Below, piece after piece: positions 43,901 to 51,448 of a stretch of DNA of 64,000 nt; within the stretch, counting starts at the first letter, position 1, and every line of letters starts with the position of its first letter. The DNA comes from an uncultured Ruminococcus sp. (lineage in GTDB: Bacteria; Bacillota; Clostridia; Oscillospirales; Acutalibacteraceae). The stretch spans positions 42,079-106,078 of the forward strand of contig CADBCC010000002.1 of assembly GCA_902793125.1 (NCBI GenBank), in the 5' to 3' direction. The position numbers were made by a program, and so were the translations under genes. The notes below the pieces were generated by a model. The model was given only the letters and a program-made list of their open reading frames with translations. It searched no databases and was not told the origin of the DNA.

Positions 43901-46887
43901 CCCACGGTCAGTTTGTTTATAAAACCAATACCAACAACTGGTCATTAGTTGATAATACAGCGTCAGACCATGATTCCAATAAGAACCACCAGGCTAACGG
44001 CTATGCCGCTCCCGTAACGGTTTACTTCTACGCTTATGACGGCGGTATGAGCGTAAGCTCAACCTACCAGTGGTCAAGAGCTTACGTATCCGAAGGACGT
44101 GGTATTGACGTTAAGTCAGTAACTACCTCCGGTAATACTACAACAACTACCTACAACTCTCCCACAGCTTCCGTCGCGAATAAGACAGTTAATAATAAGG
44201 ATGTAACTGTTACTACAAATACAACTTCTTACGGTCACGACGGTATGACCGAAAAGATTTACGAATGTATCGTAAAGGAAAAAGACGGTCAGATTGTTGT
44301 AACAGCTTCCCCGAAGGACCAAAACTTAGAGCTTCAGGCTTTCCTTGTCTATAATATAGAGACTAAGGCGAGTGAAGCGGTTAAGGGACCGTTTACAACA
44401 TCAGGTTCAGGTGACGCGAAGACTTATACAGGTAATATCAAAATTCCGAACAACAGTAAGATTTATGTATGTCCGATTTATAAATTTACCGACGCGTATA
44501 TCAGCGCTCAGAACCTTGAATCCCATAACGTATTCGTTCGTGCCGATGATATCGATAAGGACGACTGGGGCGGACTCGTTTCTATGTACTCATGGGGTAC
44601 TACCTCTGGTTACGACAGCGGCGGATGGCCCGGACAGCTTATGGTTCCTTCCGACGACGGTACTTCGTTCTACGCTCCCTTAGTATTCCAGAAGGGCGGA
44701 CTCGCGGGTGTAACCTTCAACAACTATACTTCAGTTTACGGCGGCGATTTTATCAACTTCCTCGGTAAATATCAGGATGCGGGCGTAAGCGATGTAGCTT
44801 ATTCCAACTATACAAAGCCGACCGCGGATAATAACTATATTTATCAGGTATTTGACTATCGTGAGCCTATCTCGATTATAGAGAATATTAACGAAGGCGA
44901 TATTTACGACAGCGAGGATATGACTCTTACCTTCGCGCTTAAGCCGGGTAATAAAACATCAGGAACAGTCGGTAACGGCGCTTATAACGATTCGTTTAAT
45001 TACGAATACCTGACCGACAGTTCGGGTAAGTACAGAGTTGACCTTAACGGAAATAAACTTTCAACATATCCGACAGCTTCCTACTACGTAGTTTGTAACT
45101 ATACCGAGGCATACGCGCCCGGCGGTGCTAAGACCTATGACTTTGCTCCTACAACACATAACAGATATTCAATAGATTGGAACGTTTACGATCAGAACCA
45201 CGTACTTGTTGCTAACGGTACACAGCTCTCAGCTGCATTTACAGATGTTGAAAAGAGTGAGATGCTTACCTATATTGCTAAACAGCTTATCGATGACGGC
45301 CAGCCTGTTTCAGGTAAAGCTGTTAAGATTGCTTACGAAAACCCGAAGGTAAGTTCATCCGATAACACTGAGGCGGTTCGTTACTCAGGTCAGTGGTACG
45401 CGGACGGACTTAATACAATCATTAAAGGTAATGTAAGAGTTGGTATCTATTCCGACGGCGTTTATACACCTTCTGATTCAAACAGCGCGGGTTACGGTAC
45501 TGCTACAGTTGGATTTACACCCGATACAACTATCGGCGAAGGTTACGAAACCGAGACAGGATGTTCAGGTCATTCTCTCGCTAATGTAACTAAGACTCAT
45601 GCTTCAAACGGCGATGTTCAATACAGAGTAAGCACTACCGATAACTTCCTCGGATGGTATCGTAAGACTAAAGACGGTGATTTTGAGCCCGTTGGTACTA
45701 ACTATAAGAGCGTAGCAATTAATCCTTCGTTCAACGAAGATATTACACTCTACGCGTTCTACTCGGCTTCGGCTTCCTATCGTTTCGCTTATACAAGCCG
45801 TACGGGATCTACGAAGTATTATACAGCTAAGGGTACTGACTTGACTGATGCCGAGCTTGCGAACAGCGGTACATTGAATCCTACAACAAGATCCGCTGAT
45901 ATTACCGCAAAACTTGCAGGTGTTACCGATATTAAAGTATTTAACCATGATTTAACTTATGCTTTGACTTCACCTGATACAAGCAGCCCGTATACTATTA
46001 CCTATACCGCGGGTGATTCACCGTCCACTTACACTCTGACGGTTTATGCGTATAATTCATCCGGTACGCTTGCGCAAGTTGGTTCAAAAACAGGAACATG
46101 GAATACTTCACTTGATGTTAATAATGACCTGACTACTTACGCTTCAGGCTTTACAAAAGGAAGTAAGCTTGTTAATAATAAACCTTCTGACCATGGTAAT
46201 TATATCTTCCTCGGCTGGAGAAAGTATAACGGTTCAGCATTTGAAGGACCTATAATTTCCACTAAGGAGAACTTCGGTTACAGTATTACAAGCGATACTA
46301 CAATTGCTCCGTACTTTGTTGACCCAACCGATAATACAACAATAAATAATTACATCAGCGAAGCTTGGAAACCCGGAGTAGATAACTCGGTTGTAACCCA
46401 GGAACTCACAAAAGAGGGCGAAGGTGTAATCTTTAACGATAACCTTATCAGCTTCCGCTACGGTTCGGATACAAATAAGCGTATAGACGGCTCGTCTATT
46501 TACAGCGGCGATCCCAATACCGTTCCTGAGGGTAAACAGTGCGGCGTAGTAGTTCTTGCTCAGGCTAATGACGCGGCTGCCGATAAGAAGACAGCTTTCA
46601 ATACTCATTACAATACCGACACTAATATACAGTCGTATGTTAACTACTTCGTAACAGGAGCCGAAAGTGAAAAATCAAGCGTTAAGATGTCCTCAAGCAA
46701 GTATGGCGATGCTTATGCGTTCCACGTTAAGGCGCCGACTCTGTCAAACCTTAACCGCGCGAATATTGTTCAGGCGCTTGATTACGCTAAGTTCAGCGGC
46801 GGAAACTACAAGGTAATGTCTTACTACTATGACGGTTCGTCTTACGTTTACAGTGATGTTACCTCCGGCACGTTAACTTGTTCGTAA
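37957..46887 (+). CDS. Giant secreted multi-repeat surface protein with InlB-type, Big_2 and starch-binding-like modules
   Basis: A 2976-residue exported protein. The signal peptide (about 1-36) ends in TTAAAD. Approximate layout: two beta-rich modules at 38-265 (ITLYYQKDMPSGNY; LYTKDLSLTAVKHYMFIQTNN) resembling starch-binding modules; InlB/Listeria-Bacteroides repeats near 270-430, 950-1100, 2560-2610 and 2745-2790 (ETGYNFTGWTI, FLGWYRKTKDG, YIFLGWRKYNG); Big_2 domains at about 455-725; a carbohydrate-module-like region at 1170-1290; and near 2195-2260 a CBM26-like stretch with SMYSWG...GGWPGQLM and VTFNNY. The C-terminus has no LPXTG, dockerin, SLH or membrane anchor. GGAGG lies 9 nt before the ATG. 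The protein is Ser/Thr/Asn/Gly/Tyr-rich and lysine-poor compared with its secreted neighbours. A 48-residue peptide gene follows after 19 bp. Confidence 0.85.
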   Translation: MKTKLKRFSKRSLAMLLSLLMMLSVLSVGSIITTAAADTITLYYQKDMPSGNYSASSSIAMTQSAKNTSKYYASVSLQNGSYGFYVKWGNNYYKVNATATTDQDVLLYNYGSTNYGNSNHRVTYSTGAATNFTFTFDTSNNKIAVRPRDTTTVKMAWSTASGHDGDWNLGTYDTMTHTSNGLYTKDLSLTAVKHYMFIQTNNTNYYKSSNTLTQNSTDSGKVAKMYYYGTNNYGGSGDKVNFTPNPAGKYRFTYDIKDQTVTMYRLYDVTYNKGTAPSGGGTISGTVPSAQLKVHGTNLTLQTNAFTSSGYTQSGWATSDGGSRAYTSGATYSTNSGLTLYPYWSENTYSVTFTKKLGSAAATNITTKSAGVTTKASYTAPAETGYNFTGWTITSGSANASNVTGTESASDTTVSLNASGAVTVQANYEEAGTCAITAKKTNSSGAVLSGNTESMTIGSNMTVYAEGNSYHSSGNFSVSSSNSSVASVSSATVAKNGTFTVSAKSAGSATITISCPADSKSTTFDVTVSKSDLAATFSSADHVYVLKGDNTQSMGYTATPSVSSVSYSSGNTSIATVNSTTGAVTPVAAGTVTMTVTATFTNGGTDTATKDIKVQAPTLTVSSNTLALDYTSNSTNAGSDYKGTNTFTVTTNGNNPAYNPVTSITVVSNDTNIVTVNKATITSTSAETVTATAKAVGSTNIVVKYFINGTEVTSLRKTIAVTVSAYDVNMTIYASPQTNIGTGSGQWNGVYFIPTGGSGGTAMTKIGTDNSGSKPVYALNITKKQFTDGFYFGQAAAINTDSKRNTPKQTGSDTTKNYYKITDAGSGGAWHAGGSVAKSAITITKPSISAKSNETLNAGATKTATAPTVSGSVSSYLWTSGTASVATISGTGATPTITGVSNGSSASTVRAFIPLANTGITFSSLETSSSAAYDYIASNAQSFNITVQDVKHTVTVVAVSRDTSNGTYTTDASAMASSTVTPSGGVSHNATATVSATAASGYQLIGYYSAATGGTQYTNGNLGAVTSDMTVYARFEKKYTLTINKGSNNGTVSPASMVVYAAVKPGNISVTVNSGYRIDWANSTNLSKYYNQPASLVGNVTLTAKEVANINSADMVNKTITIAFEEVTPVVNFTSYKTDDNSTYVAGGGELTATYSTGSGGGVSPTPDPQAPARYLWRNTTNSENPTNFGNCITMSADTSGNYYASFNPGSSNFYFNINDSSSSATSGSQKLNSSTSCDKGSGIADWSTVGNYYADGTTYYIGKGYLDSGSTLYVKFDPSANKITLQNSAFSYTASGSGSSQSSGSGTSGAVVSGGTVPYGADVTFTAEKVAVISGNTYEFIGWYSTAQPAANETALSTSLTYTKSSVNDDVTVYARYKKSLYLTFYNSYVQEANGKFTFVAAPPRTVTVGSGSSVRATYSYKAGNAEQRGEDHTKNSTSDYYEGNRLLVLVGETVTLKFSTLASSDAITGIFFNNGIRYTTETEPDNLYMNRVNQGIAAHGGNGTGTLKDPSHPDQGYTNGDDEWDYTYLPDTTIYADEDYYEGATKTTIQNNASSYIGQSGMDQAAHTVSWVATQSYMNIDIELGRKYQLHINDDKPDGISIANMNDEGYYYGGEIIESTTPNHTNGLKITLDNTTDTTGTYSFTSATPVWKDKDGNTVSAPSGVYAKAYTSGNAETNTPSSIHHWLIYGTMPHSDLYLTIPVAKKYNMKLSNIVVSDNGSSKRTMITECSTNSTSATDCIGTISGKVDGTTQASLTDDGTYYTYPNNNYAGHVEAYTSNTNNKYLNGGVNRNGYNVTAGQTVTYTFSFSSGKDAEYTFVGWFEGTYNNVSNTDFSYDVNYNKKLSGKESFTFTPSKNTVVIAVATRDMYIGGNFTKDGAYTSTASSQTWSKNRPLMDFDPTYVNPEDPSKKGRYTYTFDTVTANTEYKFRCYDTVGTGASGQDTTNLSVWSQWSGSDYANDPDDIFYGRHKYDAEYGYSHGQFVYKTNTNNWSLVDNTASDHDSNKNHQANGYAAPVTVYFYAYDGGMSVSSTYQWSRAYVSEGRGIDVKSVTTSGNTTTTTYNSPTASVANKTVNNKDVTVTTNTTSYGHDGMTEKIYECIVKEKDGQIVVTASPKDQNLELQAFLVYNIETKASEAVKGPFTTSGSGDAKTYTGNIKIPNNSKIYVCPIYKFTDAYISAQNLESHNVFVRADDIDKDDWGGLVSMYSWGTTSGYDSGGWPGQLMVPSDDGTSFYAPLVFQKGGLAGVTFNNYTSVYGGDFINFLGKYQDAGVSDVAYSNYTKPTADNNYIYQVFDYREPISIIENINEGDIYDSEDMTLTFALKPGNKTSGTVGNGAYNDSFNYEYLTDSSGKYRVDLNGNKLSTYPTASYYVVCNYTEAYAPGGAKTYDFAPTTHNRYSIDWNVYDQNHVLVANGTQLSAAFTDVEKSEMLTYIAKQLIDDGQPVSGKAVKIAYENPKVSSSDNTEAVRYSGQWYADGLNTIIKGNVRVGIYSDGVYTPSDSNSAGYGTATVGFTPDTTIGEGYETETGCSGHSLANVTKTHASNGDVQYRVSTTDNFLGWYRKTKDGDFEPVGTNYKSVAINPSFNEDITLYAFYSASASYRFAYTSRTGSTKYYTAKGTDLTDAELANSGTLNPTTRSADITAKLAGVTDIKVFNHDLTYALTSPDTSSPYTITYTAGDSPSTYTLTVYAYNSSGTLAQVGSKTGTWNTSLDVNNDLTTYASGFTKGSKLVNNKPSDHGNYIFLGWRKYNGSAFEGPIISTKENFGYSITSDTTIAPYFVDPTDNTTINNYISEAWKPGVDNSVVTQELTKEGEGVIFNDNLISFRYGSDTNKRIDGSSIYSGDPNTVPEGKQCGVVVLAQANDAAADKKTAFNTHYNTDTNIQSYVNYFVTGAESEKSSVKMSSSKYGDAYAFHVKAPTLSNLNRANIVQALDYAKFSGGNYKVMSYYYDGSSYVYSDVTSGTLTCS

Positions 46888-46906
46888 TAATAAGGAGGGT
46901 ATGAAT

Positions 46907-47053
46907 ATGAAAAAATTATATATTGCTCCTGAATTTGATGTATACAAAGTTACACTTCAGGATGTTCTGCTCGCAAGCCCTACCGAGGGAACTATTCCCC
47001 AGGGCGGAGATTTAGATCCTACGCTTCCTGATGAAGAAGGTCCTGATTTCTAA
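46907..47053 (+). CDS. 48-residue conserved-type small peptide
   Basis: The peptide MKKLYIAPEFDVYKVTLQDV continues LLASPTEGTIPQGGDLDP and ends TLPDEEGPDF. AAGGAGGG lies 8 nt before ATG 46907 (another in-frame ATG at 46901 is too close), 19 bp after the stop of the giant gene and before a strong terminator, so it is the last gene of that unit. The basic, aromatic N-half with (K)xYxxPE, then a DVLLAS core, then an acidic Pro/Gly/Asp tail is a layout I associate with short uncharacterised peptides in gut Clostridia and Bacteroidetes. There is no signal peptide or cysteine. The function is unknown; a precursor-peptide or partner role is speculation. Confidence 0.75.
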   Translation: MKKLYIAPEFDVYKVTLQDVLLASPTEGTIPQGGDLDPTLPDEEGPDF

Positions 47054-47073
47054 TCAAAGATTTATATCTTAGT

Positions 47074-47107
47074 AAAACGCCGCGGTTATTCCGCCGCGGC
47101 GTTTTAA
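47074..47107 (+). terminator. Terminator after the giant gene/small-peptide operon
   Basis: AAAACGCCGCGG (47074-47085) pairs with CCGCGGCGTTTT (47094-47105), ending in T's. Confidence 0.85.
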
Positions 47108-47136
47108 AATAAACTTTGATTTGAGGATGTGTTATT

Positions 47137-48021
47137 ATGAAACGGTTTATTATATTTTGTATATCCGTTTTGCTCTTAATATCTTTTATTACGAGCGTGT
47201 ACGCCGCCGATACCGGTGCTATAAAATCCGGTGACAAGGTGGTTATCAAAGATGAAAACTGGGCATATGAAAAAATAAATAATACATACGGTTATGAGAT
47301 TGACGAGTATATCGGAAGCGGTGTAGATGTAAGCTTACCTTACTCGTTCGCTAAACAATATGTAACGTCAATCGGAAGCTATGCTTTTAACCGGAAAAAT
47401 GTAAAAACTGTAGAAACAACCTATAAGATTGAACGCATAGGCGAATATGCTTTTAACGGCTGTGTTGAGCTTGAGAGCGTAAATCTTTATGATTCAATTA
47501 CATCATTAGGCGTCGGATGTTTTTACGGAGATACCGCTTTAAAGAATGTGAATTTACAAGCGACTTCCGTAAATTTTGTACCCGCATACTGTTTCGCTGA
47601 TTGCGGAATTGAAAAAATCAGATTACCGAAAACTTGTACGTCGATTAAAAATTACGCGTTTTATAATTGCGGAAGTCTTAAGTATGTTACAATTCCCGAA
47701 AGCGTAACGGAAATTGCCGATAACGCGTTTTACGGTTGCGGTAATAATCTTGTTATTGTTTGCAATAAAGATTCATACGCTGTTCAATATGCGCAGAGTA
47801 AAGGTATTAATTATATTTTGCTCGGTGACTCGAACGATGACGGAAAGTTTAATATCCGCGACGCTACGGCTATTCAGTATTACAAAATCGGTCAGATGGA
47901 ATTAACTGACTACGGTAAGATATGCGCCGATGTTGACCATAACGGAAAAATTAATGTAAGGGACGTAACATATATCCAGATGAAAATCGCTAAAATGGAA
48001 CTTCCCGAGGATTGTTTCTAA
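47137..48021 (+). CDS. BspA-like leucine-rich repeat protein with type I dockerin
   Basis: A 294-residue secreted protein. The signal peptide (about 1-23) ends SVYAAD. LRR_5 (BspA-type) repeats cover about 70-210: IGSYAFNRKNVKTVETTYKIERIGEYAFNGC, LGVGCFYGDTALKNV, IKNYAFYNCGSLKYVTIPESVTEIADNAFYGCG. A type I dockerin fills about 230-290 with two EF-like calcium loops, DSNDDGKFNIRDATAIQYY and DVDHNGKINVRDVTYIQMK. The dockerin predicts binding to a cohesin on a scaffoldin or the cell surface; no enzyme domain is present, so the LRR part may be an adhesion or recognition module. GAGGATG precedes the ATG. It is paired with a similar gene downstream. Confidence 0.9.
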   Translation: MKRFIIFCISVLLLISFITSVYAADTGAIKSGDKVVIKDENWAYEKINNTYGYEIDEYIGSGVDVSLPYSFAKQYVTSIGSYAFNRKNVKTVETTYKIERIGEYAFNGCVELESVNLYDSITSLGVGCFYGDTALKNVNLQATSVNFVPAYCFADCGIEKIRLPKTCTSIKNYAFYNCGSLKYVTIPESVTEIADNAFYGCGNNLVIVCNKDSYAVQYAQSKGINYILLGDSNDDGKFNIRDATAIQYYKIGQMELTDYGKICADVDHNGKINVRDVTYIQMKIAKMELPEDCF

Positions 48022-48063
48022 AATTGAATTCTACTTAATTTGTTTTCATAAATTTCTCAACAA

Positions 48064-48095
48064 GAGAGACTGCGAGCGCAGTCTCTTTTGTTTTT
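48064..48095 (+). terminator. Terminator after the first LRR-dockerin gene
   Basis: AGAGACTGCG-AG-CGCAGTCTCT followed by TTTGTTTTT. Confidence 0.85.
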
Positions 48096-48163
48096 ATAAA
48101 AAGCTTGACTAATTTTTTTATAAAATATATAATGTAATTAATCTTAAAATTAGAAGTGATATT

Positions 48164-49330
48164 ATGAAAACAAATAAACGAATTTTATCGGTTTTTCTTT
48201 CGATTATTATGGCTTTCGGTCTTCTACCGTTTTCTGTAGTAAGCGGCTTTGCGATAACTAAAATCAAGAACGGAGATTTTTATTTTGTTAAAAATTCCGA
48301 CGGAACTTATTCTGTGTATGAATATATCGGCGAGAATTCCGACGTAGCTTTACCCGATACCGTGTTTGAAAAAAGTGTAACAGCTGTTTACAGCCACGCG
48401 TTTGAGGATTCGAATATTACTTCCGTTTCTATTCCCGAAGGTTATACTACTATCGGTTCATCCGCTTTTTACGGCTGTTCTAATCTTTCGGAAATAACTT
48501 TACCGTCTACTATAACCGATGTTGAGTCTATGGCTTTTAACAGCTGTACTTCTCTTGAGACAATCGACCTTTCCGCGGCAACTTCGCTTAAAACTGTTTC
48601 TTACGCTGCCTTCCAGGGAGACGAGGCTCTTACGTCTGTGGTTATTCCCGAAAGTGTTGAGACGCTGGGCTCAAGCGTTTTTAACGGCTGTACTTCTTTA
48701 CGCGAGACGGTTTTGCCCGATGGTATTACTTCGTTGGGGGATAACCTTTTTAATGGCTGTTCTTCTCTTGAAACGGTAAATATTCCTTCCGCTGTTACAA
48801 AAATCGGTGATAATACGTTTAACGGATGCGCTGTTTTGGAAGATATTTATTTACCGGAAAATCTTTCGTTAATCGGCGAAAATGCGTTTAAGGGTTGTAC
48901 TTCAATTTCAGGTTTTGAAATACCGAATAAGCTTACCTCAATTGGCGCGAGCGCGTTTGAGGATTGCTCCTCTTTGAGCGAATTATTTATTCCCGATACA
49001 GTTGTATCAATCGGCGCCAACGCTTTCTTCCCGATGTCTGTTCAAAATAAAATAAATATTACCTGTTACGAAAATTCTGAGGTTGAGACCTATTGTGACG
49101 AAAACTTCGTACAGTGTACAGCTGTTGAAAAGTTGATGGGTGACGTAAATCTTGATAATAGCGTCAATATAAAGGATGTTACCGCAATTCAGTATTATCG
49201 TATCGGTATGGATACAATTACTTCATACAGGCAAATGGCTCTTGCCGAAGTCAGCCATGACGGAACGGTCACTATCCGTGACGCTACACTTATTCAAATG
49301 AAGATAGCAAAAATAGAAGTTGATTTTTAG
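48164..49330 (+). CDS. BspA-like leucine-rich repeat protein with type I dockerin, second copy
   Basis: A 388-residue secreted paralogue of the preceding protein. The signal peptide (about 1-30) ends SGFAITK. About nine LRR_5 repeats follow (IPEGYTTIGSSAFYGCSNLSEITLPSTITDVESMAFNSCTSL and successors), more than in its neighbour. The C-terminal dockerin has loops DVNLDNSVNIKDVTAIQYY and a second in which the first calcium ligand is Glu (EVSHDGTVTIRDATLIQMK), a deviation from the Asp of the canonical loop. The two IQ(Y/M) positions usually important for cohesin recognition match those of the first dockerin, suggesting a shared partner. GAAGTG precedes the ATG. Own terminator. Confidence 0.9.
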   Translation: MKTNKRILSVFLSIIMAFGLLPFSVVSGFAITKIKNGDFYFVKNSDGTYSVYEYIGENSDVALPDTVFEKSVTAVYSHAFEDSNITSVSIPEGYTTIGSSAFYGCSNLSEITLPSTITDVESMAFNSCTSLETIDLSAATSLKTVSYAAFQGDEALTSVVIPESVETLGSSVFNGCTSLRETVLPDGITSLGDNLFNGCSSLETVNIPSAVTKIGDNTFNGCAVLEDIYLPENLSLIGENAFKGCTSISGFEIPNKLTSIGASAFEDCSSLSELFIPDTVVSIGANAFFPMSVQNKINITCYENSEVETYCDENFVQCTAVEKLMGDVNLDNSVNIKDVTAIQYYRIGMDTITSYRQMALAEVSHDGTVTIRDATLIQMKIAKIEVDF

Positions 49331-49340
49331 TTTAAAAATT

Positions 49341-49372
49341 TAACGCGCGCTTATAATTTAGCGCGCGTTATT
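49341..49372. terminator. Bidirectional terminator between LRR-dockerin 2 and the DUF5677 gene
   Basis: TAACGCGCGC (49341-49350) pairs with GCGCGCGTTA (49361-49370), with A/T-rich flanks on both sides of this convergent junction. Confidence 0.8.
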
Positions 49373-50220
49373 TATTTATTATCGTCGGGAAAAAGTTTGT
49401 CGTGTGTAATACAGTAAAGTTCATTAAGCTCATTAAGCCATTTTGTAGCAAGCGACATATAATTAACCGTATCTTCGTCGGGAAGTATTGAAAAAAGCAT
49501 TGTTGAAATAAGCGCGAGGGTATTAGCGCTTTGAATTGCCGGCGCTGCTATTCCGTAGGTGCTTCGCTGAGAAGTTGAGCTTTCGCCGTCGGGTGTACCG
49601 AGCCGTCCGAATGTGCCCTGTGGTGAAGCGTGAACCGTTTGGTTTGCGGCGGTATAGTCATCTTTCCACGCCTCGAAATCAATATCACAAAGCTTTAGAA
49701 TATCTCCGAATGTAACGTGCCTTTTGTTTTCGGGGAAAGCGTTGCTTGCCATAGCCCAGTCGTAACGATCCTGGGAAACCGAAGCCTCAATAAATTGTTC
49801 GGCGACATCCTCTCCGTATTTCATTATAAAAGAACCTATTACGGAAAGCTCGTACATAGAGCGCCACCTTGCGAAAGCGCCGTCGGGGAATCCGTTTTTA
49901 ATAAGAGTAAGTATCTCGAGATATTGCTGTGCCGCTCTGTTTTGAATCTGGCTAAGCGCAGTCAACGTATTTGCTTTTTCTTTTTTTGTGTTTTCCGAAA
50001 CTGAATCCGCGTATTTTAAAAACGTAGATGTTATTCTGAATATGATTACGTAAAAACATTCTGACGCTAAAAATGCCGAACCCCAGTTTTTTTCAAAATA
50101 ATTATTATATTTGTTTTCTTCGGCTCTTGATTTAGCGATTTCCGCGAAAACAGAGTTTATTTTAGAATCTGAAAACCCGCATTTATAAAAGATTTCGGAA
50201 ATGTTTTTGTTTGTGTCCAT
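49372..50220 (-). CDS. DUF5677-like protein
   Basis: A 282-residue mostly helical soluble protein. The segment ILTLIKNGFPDGAFARWRSMYELSVIGSFIMKYG is the signature region of DUF5677 (a repeated pattern of Gly-Ala-Arg-x-Arg-x-x-Tyr-Glu), followed by VHASPQGTFGRLG. Members are found in many bacteria, sometimes in defence-like or phage contexts, but have no established function. AAGGAGC precedes ATG 50220, 10 bp after the end of the symporter gene, so they form a two-gene unit. No nuclease or other effector domain is visible. Confidence 0.7.
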   Translation of the reverse strand: MDTNKNISEIFYKCGFSDSKINSVFAEIAKSRAEENKYNNYFEKNWGSAFLASECFYVIIFRITSTFLKYADSVSENTKKEKANTLTALSQIQNRAAQQYLEILTLIKNGFPDGAFARWRSMYELSVIGSFIMKYGEDVAEQFIEASVSQDRYDWAMASNAFPENKRHVTFGDILKLCDIDFEAWKDDYTAANQTVHASPQGTFGRLGTPDGESSTSQRSTYGIAAPAIQSANTLALISTMLFSILPDEDTVNYMSLATKWLNELNELYCITHDKLFPDDNK

Positions 50221-50230
50221 AATCTGCTCC

Positions 50231-51172
50231 TTATTTTTCGTTTTTCCATCTTCTGTAAATTCCAGCTAAAATCGCGCCGGAAATATTGTGCCATACCGAA
50301 AACAGCGCGCCGGGTACCGTAGCCATAGCAAGCTGCGGAAAAGCTGTTCCCGCAAGGCTTGTAGCGAGCCCTGAATTCTGCATACCTATTTCTATAGAGA
50401 GAGCTTTAACTTTCGGTGGATTGAGTCTGAGGGCTTTTCCGAGTCCGAATCCGCATAGGTATCCGAGTAGGTTGTGAAGAATAATAACCGCAAGAATCAA
50501 AGCTCCGCAGGTAACTATTTTTTTCGCGTTGTGAGATACAACTGTAGCGACTATAAGACAAATCGCGATTGTTGAAATGATGGGTAAAATCGCAACAAGT
50601 TTCTCGGTGATTTTTTCGAAGAAATGATTAATAACAAATCCAAGCGCGATGGGTAGTAGAATTACCTGGATAATACTGAAAAACATAGAAACGACGTCAA
50701 CCCTAACTGTGGTTTGTAAAAGAAGATATGTTATAGCAGGAGTAAGAATAGGAGCAAGAAGTGTATTAACGCTTGTCATTCCGACGGACAAAGCAACATC
50801 GCCTTTTGAGAAATAGGTGATTACATTGCTTGATGTGCCTCCCGGACATGTTCCAACCAATATAACTCCCGCGGTTAAAGCAGTGTCGAGATTAAAAAGC
50901 CGGCTTAAGCCTAAAGCCAACAGCGGCATAATAATAAACTGAGCCGCGCATCCTAAAATAATATCTTTAGGTCTTTTAAAAATTAACGCAAAATCTTTCG
51001 GTTTCATAGTAAGCCCCATTCCGAACATTACCACCATCAAAAGATAATTAACCCATGAGGTATCAATCCAAAGCGAGGATTTAGGCGCAAACAGCGCGAT
51101 CGCCGCGACAGCGAGTACAATTAAAGCCATATACTTCCCGAAACCTTCGCTTATTTTTGATAAAATTTTCAT
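50231..51172 (-). CDS. Bile acid:sodium symporter family transporter
   Basis: A 313-residue membrane protein of the BASS/SBF family (ten predicted helices). Family features: MVVMFGMGLTMKPKDF near residue 53, VGTCPGGTSSNVITYFSKGDVALSV near 110 (the unwound helix/sodium-site region with GGTxSN) and IEIGMQNSGLATSLA near 255 (the second sodium-site helix). ATG 51172 is chosen because AGAGGTG lies upstream; a GTG at 51181 would overlap it. The substrate may be a bile acid, pantoate or other organic anion; pantoate or keto-acid transport is common in bacteria. It is the first gene of a unit with the DUF5677-like gene. Confidence 0.9.
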   Translation of the reverse strand: MKILSKISEGFGKYMALIVLAVAAIALFAPKSSLWIDTSWVNYLLMVVMFGMGLTMKPKDFALIFKRPKDIILGCAAQFIIMPLLALGLSRLFNLDTALTAGVILVGTCPGGTSSNVITYFSKGDVALSVGMTSVNTLLAPILTPAITYLLLQTTVRVDVVSMFFSIIQVILLPIALGFVINHFFEKITEKLVAILPIISTIAICLIVATVVSHNAKKIVTCGALILAVIILHNLLGYLCGFGLGKALRLNPPKVKALSIEIGMQNSGLATSLAGTAFPQLAMATVPGALFSVWHNISGAILAGIYRRWKNEK

Positions 51173-51350
51173 TGTTTTCACCTCTGTATAATGATAACAG
51201 ATTAATAAAAAAATGTCTATATAATTACTCGAAATCCTGATTCTGTATGGTTATTGTTTATTTGTACAATTACAGCTTAATTATTCTTATATTTTTTTGA
51301 TATAAGAGAGATTTTATTGTTTAGAGTAATTTTTTCGTGCTTTTATCGAA

Positions 51351-51365
51351 TGTTTGTGATATAAT
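51351..51365 (+). promoter_or_regulatory. Extended -10 promoter of the HAD lipoprotein gene
   Basis: TGTGATATAAT with no clear -35. The leader is about 80 nt. Confidence 0.5.
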
Positions 51366-51448
51366 TAATTTTGAAATTAATATACGGGATTTAAAGTAAT
51401 ATCTATTTTCCGTAAGTTAGTTTAATAAAATTGAAATGAGGTAATGAA

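Noticed and set aside
46000-46887. Sortase signal or dockerin at the end of the giant protein
   Set aside because: The C-terminus ends SGTLTCS with no LPXTG, hydrophobic tail or calcium-loop pair.
49372-51172. DUF5677/transporter pair as a defence system
   Set aside because: No nuclease, toxin or other effector domain and no defence neighbours; the context is an ordinary two-gene unit.
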